Below are positions 37,398-49,425 of a stretch of 64,000 nt of DNA, piece after piece. Below the pieces are notes generated by a model. The model was not told the origin of the DNA. It saw only the letters and a program-made list of their open reading frames with translations, and did no database searches. This stretch comes from Poecilobothrus nobilitatus. Taxonomy: Eukaryota > Arthropoda > Insecta > Diptera > Dolichopodidae. Made by a program: the position numbers and the translations under genes. Numbering within the stretch: position 1 is the stretch's first letter; every line of letters begins with the position of its first letter. The stretch spans positions 118,981,996-119,045,995 of the forward strand of contig OX352774.1 in the NCBI GenBank assembly GCA_947095535.1, written 5' to 3'.

Positions 37398-40300
37398 AAA
37401 AATTTAAAAAATAATAGAATTGACTTAACTTGACACAAGCTAATAATTCGATCGGAATTCGATCAGAAAATTGACATATTAATTTTACTTGAACATAGGT
37501 ATCCTTCTTTATTACATCAGCTGTCTGATTGATTGGATATTTATTTTTTCATTTAGATGCAATCCATTTGATTCTTCATTAGGTTAATTTGGTTGAGTTA
37601 ATCAAAAGTTATAAATATAAGTTCAAGAAGTAAACACATATTAAAAAAAACTGCGGTGCTTTAGATATGTGTACCTAGAGGTATTTTATTTTACCGAAGA
37701 TGAACTGCTAGTAATAAACTCTCTACGGATCTTTAATTTTTTAGAGGCATTAGGACTGACAAAAGTATTGTAAGTAGAGGCAAAATCTAGAACACATAGT
37801 AATAGCGAAAATGCATAATAGTAGATCTACATCAAATGCAGTGTAATTTATACGACTCTTTTAAATAATGTAATCGATCCGTAAAACGAATCTTTATTTA
37901 TTACCCTCTGGTTTGAAAAGTGTTTTGATTTTTTTTTGTAACATAATAAGACTTTTTTTTATTAAACTACATCAATTCTATCAATGTTTTCCAAGTCTAG
38001 CGTTCATTTACTGAATTTAGACACAAAACTTAATTATATAAAGAGTAACTAACAATATTTAGCAAAATTTAGTTCTTGGAAAACATTTATATTGGAGTTG
38101 TGGTAAATGATAAAAGCATCTATGAAATTAACGATATGAGGATATAGTTTTTCTCTATGTTCTTATGTTGTGATTACATTGGCGCTTTAATAGAACTTAA
38201 TTTTTTAATTAAAAAACAAACTAATCACAAAAAATTAATGATATCGAAAACGAGGAAATACTCTAATTATCAATTGCTACAAAAATATTACATTGCAAAA
38301 AAGTGCAAAGTTCGTGTTCATTTCATTAATAAGGAATAAGATATAACGTTTGGTTAATTTCATCATTTTTATGAAGATTGAAAACAATATCCAATTAAAA
38401 TTGATGAAAATATGAGATTAAAAGTAGAAATCTTTTATAACAATTTATCAAAAACTGAGAAAAAACTAGTGAACATATGGTGCAATTTCTTTATGGTACA
38501 TCAATTCTACAAGAGAGTGAATAATACCAAAATTCAACTCAGTTGCCGTAATATTAATCTGATTTTATATCAAGATAAAGAATTAACAAATGAAAACACA
38601 AAATAAAAAATTAATATAAAAAGAAAAAAAAATTGTTTTATTGTCGATAAGAGCGAATAAAGCTTTCTCGATTCTCTTACCGTTTAACGATGATCAAAGT
38701 TTTTCTCCAATATAAACATTTAAATTAAAAAAAAAAACTGTTTAATTTTTTACGGTACACTAATATTTATCTTAAGCTCTTATCACTTAACGCAGCTTTA
38801 ATATAAACACAATCTTAGTTTTGTCAGCCGAAGATGATCTTTATCTTAATAAATAACATTTAGAATTTTGCATTTTGATTCAACGAACTTTAAATAATTC
38901 TAATTAAATACCAATATGGTAATATGGTAATTATTGTTTTTGAAACGTTTTAATTCTTGAGGTATAGAGAAATTCTGATATGATATTTTATTAATATGTA
39001 TTCCAACGCATGTATGTACATAAAAATCAGTCATAGTTAATAATCTCATCCCCTACAAAAAATATGTAATACAAATCTAAAATCATTTCATTACATATTA
39101 TTAAAGTCATATAAACATTAATATTGTATTTTGAACCACCACCCGTATGTTGGGTAGGTCAAAATGTTCATAAAAAAATTAAAAAAAAATTATACTAAAT
39201 GAAAATCAATAATTTACCCGTAATATAACTTTAAGTTTTTTTTTCTTTTTAGAATTATTTATCTACATACATAAATAAACAAACAAAACAACAACATAAA
39301 TGTAAATAAGAAAGAAAGAAAAAAAAGAGAAGAACAACGAAAAGAAAAATAATATGAAAATACACCAGGTATAATACTACACCTGTTAAGCTTTTTTTTA
39401 AAGCTACACTATGTGTTTATATAGCGGTTTAATGAATGAAATCATTTTTTTTAATGAACAAGCGAAAATTACTTTGTTAACCGCACTTGATTGTAAAAAA
39501 CAACAATAAAAACTAATAAACAAAAAAAAAAAACAAAAACAAACATCAAAATTAAGCATACCAATAAAACATTTAAAATCAGAGCTGGTTAATTTTAAAA
39601 GTTTGGGATTTAATGATTAAAAGTTTTAGTGTGAAAATGTAAATATGTAAGTGTTGTACACCAAAAAAAAAACTTTCATGAAAAGTTTAACTTAATTTTT
39701 AGTAAATTTTTATTTTATTTTTTTTATTTAATGAGATTAGATTACATATTTTGAATTAAATCTTTACTTTACCCGTTGGTATAAATCCGGTATTATTGAT
39801 ATTTTGCAAAACAAAAATTAAAATTTATTTTTTTGTGATGTTTAAAGATGACTTCAATATATTGAGCTTTTAAAACAGTAGAATTTAACTGGAAAAGATC
39901 CTAATAGCAATTATGAAAATTTGAGATTAAGTTGATAATTTGAGCGTAGCGTAATTAAATCACAAGAACAGTATGCAATCAATTTATATTAGATAATTTC
40001 AGAGGAATTAATAACACTGCCATTTTTTGATGTAGATCTATTGTGCCCTTCCTATTACTCGTATTACATTTTATCTTCACTTATAATACTTCTGTCAATA
40101 GTTCATCTTCAGTAAAACAATATATGTTCCTAACAACATATCTTGCTCGGAGTAAATCTCTGCAGATTTTAAATATATGTTCTGGAGCAATCAATTAATT
40201 ATTTGTAAATATAATAACTTATCTTATCTATCTTAATTGCCATATTAATGTGATAAGTTTTACCTTTAAGATGTTATTGAAAAATTTTAATTACCCGTTC

Positions 40301-40956
40301 CTTCAATCTATTTAATAGTTATTTATCGACATTTATGCTTAATACAAACATATCAGTTAAAGTTATCCATTTAGTGAATTACTATACTTAACTGATTTAG
40401 TCATCATTTACCAGGTTTTAGTATGTTAGTGAATGATGTTTAAAATCTTAAAACTTAAATTTAATTTCTTTTAAGAAGTTTAGTATGGGTTCTTATAGAA
40501 AATTTAATTAATTTTTTTCAAAGTTTTTTTATAAAAAAAAAAAAGGTTGCATACCTCTGCTTCATTATTAACTTTTATTTTGCGAATAAAGCGCGAAATA
40601 CTTTAGGGCAGTGTTACAAAAATGCGAACAACAAAAAAAAAAAATAAACGCTTAGGAAATTATTTTTTTTTTCTTGTTTTTAAAATTTTCCGAGTAGTTA
40701 AGGTTAAGTTAAACTTTAAGCATAAGTGGGAAGATGATTTTACAGTCTTAGTTATATATTTTTTTTTTTATTTTTTATTTTTTTGAGTTTTAAATTACTC
40801 TATTGTCTGATGATATAGAAGCTAAGAATGAGTTTATTTGGTTTCTTGTTATTTTTTTTTTTGGCATTGAAAGTTTGTTTTAATCAGTAAATTGTCGGGC
40901 TCGATATTTAGTTAACTGCTTTGACTAAACTGTGACCGGATTGATAGTCACTTTAA
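37398..40956. other. Non-coding DNA upstream of the Gly/Tyr-rich gene
   Basis: Nothing gene-like is supported. Two 60-codon open stretches near 38157 and 38412 are Lys/Asn-rich, with no recognisable motif or splice context. A small inverted motif, CCAGGT...ACCTG, occurs near 39364. Confidence 0.4.
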
Positions 40957-40964
40957 TATAAATA
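40957..40964 (+). promoter_or_regulatory. Possible TATA box of the Gly/Tyr-rich gene
   Basis: TATAAATA lies about 400 bases before the proposed start codon. No clear initiator stands at the right distance, and TATA-like strings are abundant in this A/T-rich DNA, so this is only a candidate. If used, it implies a 5' UTR of about 370 bases rich in A runs. Confidence 0.2.
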
Positions 40965-41361
40965 AAACTGAAAGTAACTATTGAAATTTAAATTATTCAT
41001 AATTTGTTTGTTGTTTAATATAGTCGTGCCAGTCAAAAAAAAAGTTTCGCGGAAAAAAATATAAACAAAAAAACAAAAAAACAAAAAAAAAATTTAAATA
41101 AATTTTTCTCGTTTTCCGTTTCAGAAAAGTTTTAAAAGTGGTGAAATTTTCATTGTTATTAAAAAAATAACGAGAAAACCAAAGTGCGGAAAAAAAAAAA
41201 TTCGCAAACTTAAAAAATTTTTTTTTTTTTTTGTAAACTAAAAGAAGTTTAACATAAAGATTCGATTTTTTTAGAAAATTTTAAATTAAAATTTACAGTT
41301 ATTAATTTATAAAATAATTTATTTTAAGAGGATTTAAAGTTTAAACGATTTGACATAAAAT

Positions 41362-41388
41362 ATGGATAAGAATTTTATAATTTTAATG
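41362..41388 (+). CDS. Exon 1 (coding part): start of the signal peptide
   Basis: Nine codons, MDKNFIILM, ending at ATG|gtttgt. The start context is AAAATATGG. Joined in phase 0 to exon 2, it completes a signal peptide that exon 2 alone lacks, which is the main support. The donor gtttgt is weaker than gtaagt. The frame would stay open past the donor for some codons, so another short exon could be used instead. Confidence 0.6.
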
Positions 41389-44300
41389 GTTTGTGTCCTT
41401 ACTGAAAATATTAAAGATTTTATTATTATTTATATTATTGTGAAAACTTTAAAAAAATTCGTGATTTAAAGGATTTTGTTTTATAATTTTAAACTGATAA
41501 AAATTTAAAATAAATTTTAAGATATTGTTGTGAATTTTAATATAAAATTCTTTTCTTTATATACAGGGTGTTCAATTGTTTCTTTTATTTATTGTGTAAT
41601 ATAAATTTTAATATTTATTTATCAAATTAATTTTAACGGTAAAATGGTTAATATTAATTCATTTAAATTGTGAAATATTTAAAGTTATTAAATATCTAAC
41701 AATTTTTTATTTTGAAACACAGTGATACATTTAAAATTTTGATTTTTTTTTTTTATGAATTTCGATCGTTAATATGTATATGAACGTTGGACTGCTGAAA
41801 AAAAAATTTAAATTTAGAATATTCTTTGAAAACAAAAAAAAGCATAAAATTCTTATGTGATAAAATTTTAAAATTCTCATTTCTCAAGCAAAAATGTAAT
41901 TATTTGTCATAAATTATGATTAAATGATGATGTTTATACTTTAATATTACTAGGATTAAATTGAAATTAAAAACACCCTGTACAATTAATTTGACATTTT
42001 GAAATTGATTTATAAGAATTTATCATTTATATTCCTTTGATCCTTAATTTTTTTTATTTATTCTTTTTGTTTTATTTTTTAATTTAATGCGCGTCTTTAA
42101 ACTTTCGCTAATGTTATGTTTTTATGCCATTTTCTTTTGTTTTTTTTTTGCCTTTTTATTTTAATTTTTTTTTCTAATATTTCATAGTCATTCTTATTAT
42201 TTATTGGATTGACATCAGCTGCCACTACAATAGTCAAAAGAGATAATTCTCATCAATTGTTATCATCTGTGCCATCATCAGTATCAACATCACTATCATC
42301 ATCAGATTTAGAAACAGCGGCATCAGGAAAATGTAAGTTAAAGAAAATTATAAGAATATTTGTAGAACATCTTCTTGAAATGTAAAAAATGTATATATAT
42401 GTTTTATATAATTTTATTGTGTAATCCTATAATCAGTTTATCCCGTATAACTATTTTCCTTTAATATTTAAAAAGTACATATTAATAGATGATTCGTTCA
42501 ATTGGATTTTTTTTTGTTCTAGAAAAAGTTTTGTTATAGACAGGAGTTTTGGCTTAATTAAATCCTCTAAGATTAAAAGGCCATTAAAAACTTTAAAACG
42601 TATAAATAAATAGTCAGTACTTTTTGAAACTACTTTTATAAATTTTTTATAACCATTACTCTTAAAAATATTTTAAAGGTTTTCAAGGTGCTGCAAAAAA
42701 TGATTATGAGTTACCTCTGCTGCTATCAAAAGTAATTTAAAAAATTAAAGAAATTTTCTATTTTGTTGTTTAGAAATCATGATTAAACCAAACTTTATAA
42801 TGTACCAAACCAAGAAAGTGCTGAAATCTTTGTAATCTGTATCTTGATTTTCCCCAGAATGGATTATACTCTACTGAAATACTTTCTAATTGTAGTCATA
42901 TTTTATTTTGTACTGCATATAAATTTGAAAATGAAATTTAAGTTAACCATTTATTGTCTATAGGCCGAGATTAAAACACGTAGATGACCTAAGCACTTAA
43001 AAAAAAAATTAACAAAATTTTATATTAGTCATCGTTTGTGAATCCATTTTGGAGAGTATAGCGATGAAAAATTATTGACACTAATTGTCAAAATGCAGTC
43101 GAAAAAAACATACAACATTTTTATAAACAACCTATGACTATGTAGTAGAATAGTTTAAGAAGCCCCGTTTTTGTGAAATCAGAAGTCGAATTAAAAGAGT
43201 AAAAGAATACTAGGGTTGCTTACAATTTGCATTAGCAGTGCACGATTTAGCAGTCTGACTAAAATTTATTTGTAGGGGTTTTTTTTATACCAGAAAAAAA
43301 AGGGACACTGTTCATCATTGCAGAATTTCAGTGGTGCCTTAATTATCATGATGCCCTAAACAAGTGTTTAATTTGCTTATAGGTTAATCCAGTACTGATT
43401 GTCTATTTTGTGGTTTTCATTTAAAATTTCATTTAATAATAGGTAATATTGTCAACATGTAGCTTCAGTTGTTATTTGTGGTATTATTTTATAACATTTT
43501 TAAGCTTATAAATATTGAAAATGTTTAATGGGATATAAATATAATCCATATATCATTTGTTAACGAAAATTTGAATTATCTTCAAGCAATAAAAACGGAT
43601 TTTTTTCTTTATTTTTTTATATTATGAAAGTTTTTTTAATTTTGCTAATAGAAATTTTTGAAATTACAAAAATTTTTTCATTTTAGAAAATTCTAAATTA
43701 AAAACAAAAACAAAAAACTTTAACACCTACGTATAAGTCTCAAACAAACTGAACGATAAGTTTTTCTTTACATATCCTATACAAGAATAAAAAAAAGTTA
43801 TATAATTTTCTACGCAGAAAAAAAAACAAAAATTAATTTTCATTTTGTTAGTAATAAAAATAATAAAGTGCTCAATCGTGTTGAATGATTATTTGATTTT
43901 ATTTTTAAACAAAATATGATGAAAGAAAAAATAATTTACTATTAATTTGAGAATTTCATTGAAAACTTTAAAAAAAAAAAGAGAGGATCTTTCAGATCCT
44001 TGCAACAATTTGTATTGATTAACTAAAGTTCTATCGCTCTATAGTTTTCGATACTCTTTCTTACAGATTCTTCCTGATCCCGTTCCATATTCTTTCTGAT
44101 TTTTTGACAATATTATTTTTAATTTTTCTTTAACCAGCAGCTCAAGTTCATGTTAATGTTTCATCTTGGACTTTATTAAAACAAACAATTAGTATTTAAA
44201 CATTAATGATATAGGAATATAGGATTATAGTATTCAGCTCGTCCAACTTTATTTCAACTAGTTTCCCTATATTCTTTTCTGAAAATCGTTAATTTTTTCC

Positions 44301-47158
44301 ATAAGCTTGGTTTAAATATCTTCATTTAATTTATTTTTAATCTTTTTAAAAGTTCACTTGTTAGAATTTTTGATTAAATATTTTCCAGATGAATTAATTT
44401 TACTTGTATACATGTCAAAAATTTATTTGCTTCCTTTTCTTTCTTTTTTTCTTTCCTTTTAAAAAAAGGAAAAACATACAATCGAAAAAAAACATACACG
44501 GAAAATGCTTTACGCGGTTTTAGTTAATTACAAAATTTTTCTACCCAAAACATTTTAAATTGTGTGTAAACATAAAAATTCTATAAAACTTAGAAACAGT
44601 TGTAACATATTCCATTTCTTCTAAACTACCGCAATTGTTGTTGTTATGGTTGGAGGAAAAATATATTTTTGTTTCTTCTACGAGTATATATAAGAATTGA
44701 ATATAATGAATATTATATATGTACTTATTTACATATTATTTACAAATAATTAAATTTTAGACGCTATGTTTTAAAAAATTAATCCACATTTGATTCCCTA
44801 AAAATGTATTTTCATGACATATGTAAATTTTTTGTTTATTTTTTTTGTTTTGTTGTTTTTTGTAAAAGGATTTTTAATTGTGTGAATTTCTTTTTTGAAT
44901 ATTTTTGTTAAAATATGTTTGTTTGTCGCGATGAATATTTGTTTTTTCTTTTGTTCGATTACTTGGGATCAAAAACTAAATTAAAGTTTATTTGATGTCA
45001 TGTCTTAGATGGGAGATCTTGGTCTATTGATCAAAAGCAGATTATTCTTCCACTAAATGAATTGCAAATAAACAAGTTTCTTTATTAATGTTTAATTAAT
45101 TTTATTTGTCTTCATGTTAAAGAAAATGCATTAAACCCTTGGAAATTAGAAAAACTATACAGTTTCTTTAAAGTGTAGGTGAAAGTGTATGTGATACCTA
45201 TTCAAGTTTCTTAAGAAGGATGAAATACAAAATATCTTCCATTTTATTTTTCCATATGTAGTATATTGTAAGAGATTTTTTATATGTAGATATGCAATTG
45301 GGCATATCCCAGATATAATTTTTAAAAGGTTTACAAAAACGATGGTTTTGTATGGGTAATTAGGCTTATTCTTATTATAATCCTCAATCTTATACTATTT
45401 GCTGTTATATAAGTTAATCAATACGGAAACTGACCAGTCCCAAAATAAAATCGATCATTTTTAATTATGCTGCTCTTCAATTGGGGTTATTTTGTAGTAC
45501 ATGTTTTCATTTCTAATATTTTTTTTATTTAAGATTTCCTTTGATTAGACTATTTGATTGCTACGATACAAGTTTAAACATACATTTTATTGGTTAATAT
45601 TCCATTTTTTTAACCATTACACTATTAACGGCTTTCTCTAATCTAAATATTTATTTATTTATTTAGTGTAATATTAATACAATAAATTTTAATAACATTA
45701 GTAAGACTCTCGGCTACAAAGGCCATTTTGGGCCTGGCTATTAAGTTTTCAATACATTACATTATGTTACTTACTTATGGAATTTATTTATTTATTTATT
45801 TATATTAATATTACATACATAAATGTAATGCAATATTATTGAACCATCGGCTACCAAGGCCATTATAGGTTTTTTGTACTATTATTAAATTATATACTAA
45901 TATTATTTATTTTCTTTATATTATATACTATATATTTACATTATATTTGGTCGTAAGGGGGGTATATAAAGAAAAAACACTTACGACCTGTGCAGGGATC
46001 GAACCCACACTCCTTCGGTTAATACGCCACACGCCTACCCACTAGGCTACCGAAGCCCCTTACTTATGGAATATTAACGCATTAGATGTATTTTTATTAT
46101 AATTAATTGCATATTTATAGGCGAATATGATTGAAATTAATATTATTGAAATTCTTAAAAATGGGTTATTAAGTTAACGATATTAATAAATTTAAATTAA
46201 ATTTTGATCAAATTTTCGCTTTTATTAATGCGGAATTAATTAAGTTAAAGATAATTTTAATTTTTATATTTATGTTTATGTTTACGATGTTTGTATTTTG
46301 TTGCTTATTTCTTGTGATGTTTTTCCCTTGTCTCATATTTTTTGGTTTTGTTTTTTTGTTCTGCCTGTCAAGAAAATAAATATTGTATAATATTATGATT
46401 TTTTTATTAAATTTTACAAAATTTAAATTTGTTTTTATTTAAACTAAAATTTTGTATTGTATTTAAAATGTTTAATATATAATTTTAAATTAAAAATAAA
46501 ATAAAATTAAATAAACTACTTTTTTTTTTTTTTTACAGTATTGGATTTATTTAATCGTTATCCAATAAATAATTATAAACCTTATAATACGGGCTATAAT
46601 CCATATGGTAGCGGCGGCAGTAGTTATGGATATAGTGGAATTAATCCGTATGGTGGTGGATATGGTGGTTTAACAGGAGGTGGTGGATATGGTGGTTATA
46701 CAGGAGGTGGTGGATATGGTGGTTATACAGGAAGTGGCGGATATGGTGGTTATCCATCATCAGTTGGTTATGGAGGTTATAATTCTGGTGGTGGTTTTAT
46801 ACCATCAAATTATTATGGAGGATATCAAAATCCGTCCTCATATGGTGGTTATGGTGGATATAGTGGAACAACAAATGCATTAGGAGGATATGGTGGGTAT
46901 GGTGGTGGAAGTACTACAGGCGGATACAGTGGTGGTAGTAGTTATAACAGGGGTGGTTATAATAATGGATATGGTGGTTATGGTGGTAATAGTGGTAATG
47001 GTGGTTTAAAATCATATTTAGGTTATGATTCTGATTATTTAGGTCAACGCAATTTAGGATATGGTTATTATCCGGATAGTGATCGTTATGGTTTTAGAAA
47101 TTCAAATACGCCAACATCACCAGCTTTACATGTTTCAGGTTATCGGGGATATGATTAA
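41362..47158 (+). CDS. Three-exon gene for a secreted Gly/Tyr-rich (GGYGG-repeat) protein
   Basis: Proposed join: 41362-41388, 42188-42332, 46539-47158 (263 residues). The phases agree: intron 1 is phase 0 (ATG|gtttgt ... ttcatag|TCA); intron 2 is phase 1 (AAAAT|gtaagt ... tttttacag|TA), making a split Leu codon. The first 20 residues, MDKNFIILM then SFLLFIGLTSA, form a classic signal peptide with a cleavage site after TSA, split across exons 1 and 2. Next come a possible dibasic site (KR, 26-27) and a Ser/Thr-rich spacer. From about residue 65 the protein is dominated by Gly, Tyr and Ser in GGYGG, GGYTGGG and GGYS repeats, followed by a less repetitive tail with YDSDYLGQ and a final GYRGYD. 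No cysteine is visible in the repeat domain. This composition occurs in insect cuticle, silk, eggshell and glue proteins; I cannot assign one. Exon 1 is short and its donor is weak, so it is the least certain part. Confidence 0.78.
41562..41982. mobile_element. Candidate MITE in intron 1 (TACAGGGTGTT ends)
   Basis: A 421-base segment begins TACAGGGTGTT and ends with the inverse, AACACCCTGTA. If the outer TA pairs are target duplications, the terminal repeat is CAGGGTGTT, which would fit a mariner/Tc1-type non-autonomous element. No coding capacity is visible. It occupies about half of intron 1 of the Gly/Tyr-rich gene. Terminal similarity stops after 11 bases, so the call is moderate. Confidence 0.45.
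42188..42332 (+). CDS. Exon 2: signal-peptide core, KR site and Ser-rich spacer
   Basis: The acceptor is TTTCATAG after a long T-rich tract; the donor is the strong consensus gtaagt. The 145-base exon is open in only one useful frame, giving SFLLFIGLTSA, then ATTIVKRD, then a Ser-rich stretch ending ETAASGK. The other two frames stop within it (TGA or TAA). Its single spare base joins the two leading bases of exon 3 as a Leu codon (TTA). Confidence 0.75.
45648..45770 (-). repeat. Truncated SINE related to the next copy
   Basis: TTTATTTATTTAGTGTAATATTAATAC and the GGCTACAAAGGCCATTTTGG block (quoted in parts) match the 3' body of the SINE that follows. The tRNA-like head is missing. The full SINE inserted right beside it. 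Confidence 0.6.
45784..46059 (-). mobile_element. tRNA-derived SINE, copy 1 (antisense, in intron 2)
   Basis: On the minus strand the head reads GGGGCTTCGGTAGCCTAGTG, with A box TAGCCTAGTGG and, further on, B box GGTTCGATCCC, the pol III internal promoter of a tRNA-derived SINE. The body ends in (TAAA)n. An exact 13-base target duplication, TTACTTATGGAAT, flanks it at 45771-45783 and 46060-46072, indicating fairly recent insertion. It lies antisense within intron 2 of the Gly/Tyr-rich gene. Confidence 0.92.
46539..47158 (+). CDS. Exon 3: Gly/Tyr-rich repeat domain and C-terminus
   Basis: The acceptor is a 14-T tract followed by ACAG (46535-46538). The exon continues open for 205 codons to TAA at 47156. 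It is far richer in G than the surrounding A/T DNA, because GGT, GGA and TAT codons dominate. Near 46674-46750 a 27-base unit encoding about nine residues (YGGYTGGGG-like) repeats three times in frame, pointing to growth by unequal exchange. The open frame first shows a TTG codon at 46541; that is simply the second codon after the splice junction, not a start. Confidence 0.88.
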
Positions 47159-47287
47159 AATAAAATATATATATAACTGTAATATTATTTTTAATTTATA
47201 AAAACAAAACTATAAATGTAAGCCAATTAAATTTAATTAAAAATTATAACTAACAATTAAATTAAAATAATTATTTAATGTAATTAA

Positions 47288-47293
47288 AATAAA
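47288..47293 (+). terminator. Poly(A) signal of the Gly/Tyr-rich gene
   Basis: AATAAA lies 130 bases after the stop codon and is followed by T-rich and GT-rich sequence (TTTTTTTTGTTGTGTGTG) near 47320-47340, a good downstream element. Another AATAAA at 47159-47164 sits right at the stop codon and would leave almost no 3' UTR. Confidence 0.5.
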
Positions 47294-49145
47294 TATTAAA
47301 TGTCTTAGTTTTAAAAAAAATTTTTTTTTGTTGTGTGTGCATTTAAAATGATTTGTTTCATTCAAATATTAATTTATTATGTGTTTATTTGTAATGTTTT
47401 GTAATTTGTCATATTCATATTAATATAAGTATATATATTAAATTGTTATTGCAATAACTTACGTGCATATAAACAGGGTGATCTAGAAACCAAAAAAAAA
47501 AAAAAATGTGTTCAGGTTTACTATTTTAATTTTTTAAGTTTTTTGTTCCATACAGTTAATCTTCGAAACTTTAAGTCATTAAGAAAACCAGCACATTTTG
47601 CTCTTCTCTCTGCTTCTTCAATAGTTTTTCGATTTAAATGTATTTAGATTCTAAGATTAAAAATTTCAGTTTAATATTATTAAAATACAAAAATTATTTT
47701 TGGTTTTAATTGTATTTTATTTGGCTCTCGCAAAAATTGGTAGAAGTGAAATTTTTTTTAAGGTCGTTAAAATAATGTTAGTCGTGAAATTTATCTTTTT
47801 GTTCCAAGGTCAAATAAAAAAGCATTAACAATGAATAGCCATAATTGGGTTTACAATTACAAAATAGAACATAATTAAAATAAAATTTATTTTGCAATTG
47901 AAAGTAACTAATAAAGCTAATAACTTTTTCGGTTTGCGTTTTCTTAGATAAGACTATGGTTTTTTAAATTTTGCTCGAAATTCTTACAAGTACAATGGGT
48001 TGAATGTATAAAACTAAGCTTAAACTTAAATCTCACTTTTTTTTAAATAAAATCACAAGTTCAGGTTTAATTTTTGTTTGAAAAAGTGAGATTTGAGGTG
48101 AAGTGTAGTTTTATAAATTCGAGCCTATTTGTCAGGCTATTGTTTAGTTTCTACATGGTGTAATAAACTTAATAAGATATTTTTTTCGTAGATTTCGAAA
48201 TTTTGCAGTATCTTTATACTTAAATTAAAAATAAAGTGTTTTCCTTTTCTCTATTATTTTTGGAGACACTCTTTTTTATTTATATAAAAATTTGAAATTA
48301 AAAAATTCAAAGTTTTTTTTAATATTAATTATGGCTATTTTTCTATTTAATAAAATGAAATATTTTTATATACATTTTAACTATTATTTAACAAAAGTTA
48401 CAATTTCTATTATTCGATAGTGAAAATGATAGTCATTAACTCATTATTATTTTCGTGAAATGATTTGTAAATTTTTATTTAATGAGACCTCATTTTATTG
48501 TCTAGGTTTATTTTATTTTTTTTTAATTTTGTGTGCTGTCTTTATTTGTGTTCTATAGATATTTATTGTAAATAGGTTCTATAGATACAAGAATTTTAAT
48601 ATATTAAAACTTATTACTGTTGAATTCAGGTTATAAAAATTAATTTTTAAGATTAGAATAAGAAATAGTGAATAATGAGTTAATTTTATTTGGAAATCAA
48701 AAAAAAAAGATCAGTTTTTATAGTTATTTTTCATATGAAATATTTCTATTCTAGAAATGATAGGGTAAACGTTTTATTAAGAAATGAATTAAAATGGTTA
48801 TGTGAAAAAACATATATAAAATAAATAATAAAAATAGTTTTTTGTTAAAATTTAATTAAATTTAATTATTAGATGTTATTAATATTTTATTTGATTTTAT
48901 TCAGGTTATTAAACTTTTATTTTTAATAATTTAAATTAGTCAAATTTGATCTAAAGCAAACAGAGGTAATAAAATTAAATTAGTGAATTTTACTTATTTT
49001 CATATTTTATTTTAATAAATTAAATTTTTTTATATTTAAATTAAATTACGGAAGAAAAAATAAGGGTAGCTCTCAAAATGTAGAAATGAAATTTTTTCCT
49101 TGAAATAAATTCCGTTAGTACAATAGAGAAGAAATCGAAAGAATA

Positions 49146-49208
49146 TTAAAGTTAGAACCTATGTCGGGCAAATTTTTAAACATATTCGGACACAGGTTCT
49201 AACTTTAA
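49146..49208. repeat. 15-bp inverted repeat with 33-base loop
   Basis: TTAAAGTTAGAACCT (49146-49160) and AGGTTCTAACTTTAA (49194-49208) are exact inverse arms, with ATGTC/GACAC partly extending the stem. Confidence 0.6.
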
Positions 49209-49229
49209 CTCAAGATATTTTGCTATGGT

Positions 49230-49425
49230 TGAAAAAGAGCCTAACTTAACACTACCTACAAAGAGATAGCTTTGATCGATAAGCTACACAAAGAGTCTAA
49301 CGCAACTAAATCTACAGTGAGATAGCTTTGGTTGATAACCTATACTGAGAATCTAACCTAACTACAGCTACTTAGAGAACCTAACCTAGATTCAGTTACT
49401 AAATGAGAGAGCTTTGCAACATATG
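49230..49425. repeat. ~66-bp imperfect tandem repeat
   Basis: GAGATAGCTTTGATCGATAAG, GAGATAGCTTTGGTTGATAAC and GAGAGAGCTTTGC (quoted in part) recur, linked by AGTCTAACGCAACTA / AATCTAACCTAACTACA / AACCTAACCTAGATTCAG. About three degenerate units. Confidence 0.65.

Larger units (their letters stand above)
42333..46538 (+). other. Intron 2 of the Gly/Tyr-rich gene
   Basis: A 4206-base intron from gtaagt to TTTTACAG. It is A/T rich with no further convincing coding exon. Its main contents are a full antisense SINE (45784-46059) and a truncated relative (45648-45770). About 3.3 kb before them shows no recognised feature. Confidence 0.65.

Noticed and set aside
38157..38606. Two neighbouring 60-64 codon open frames as exons of one gene
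   Set aside because: Lys/Asn-rich composition typical of A/T-rich noise, no compatible splice pair and no recognisable motif.
46541..46543. TTG as the start of the Gly/Tyr-rich protein
   Set aside because: It lies directly after a strong splice acceptor; phase and signal peptide place it inside exon 3.
46680..46883. Val/Met-rich second frame inside exon 3
   Set aside because: A frame-shifted reading of the GGYGG repeat units.
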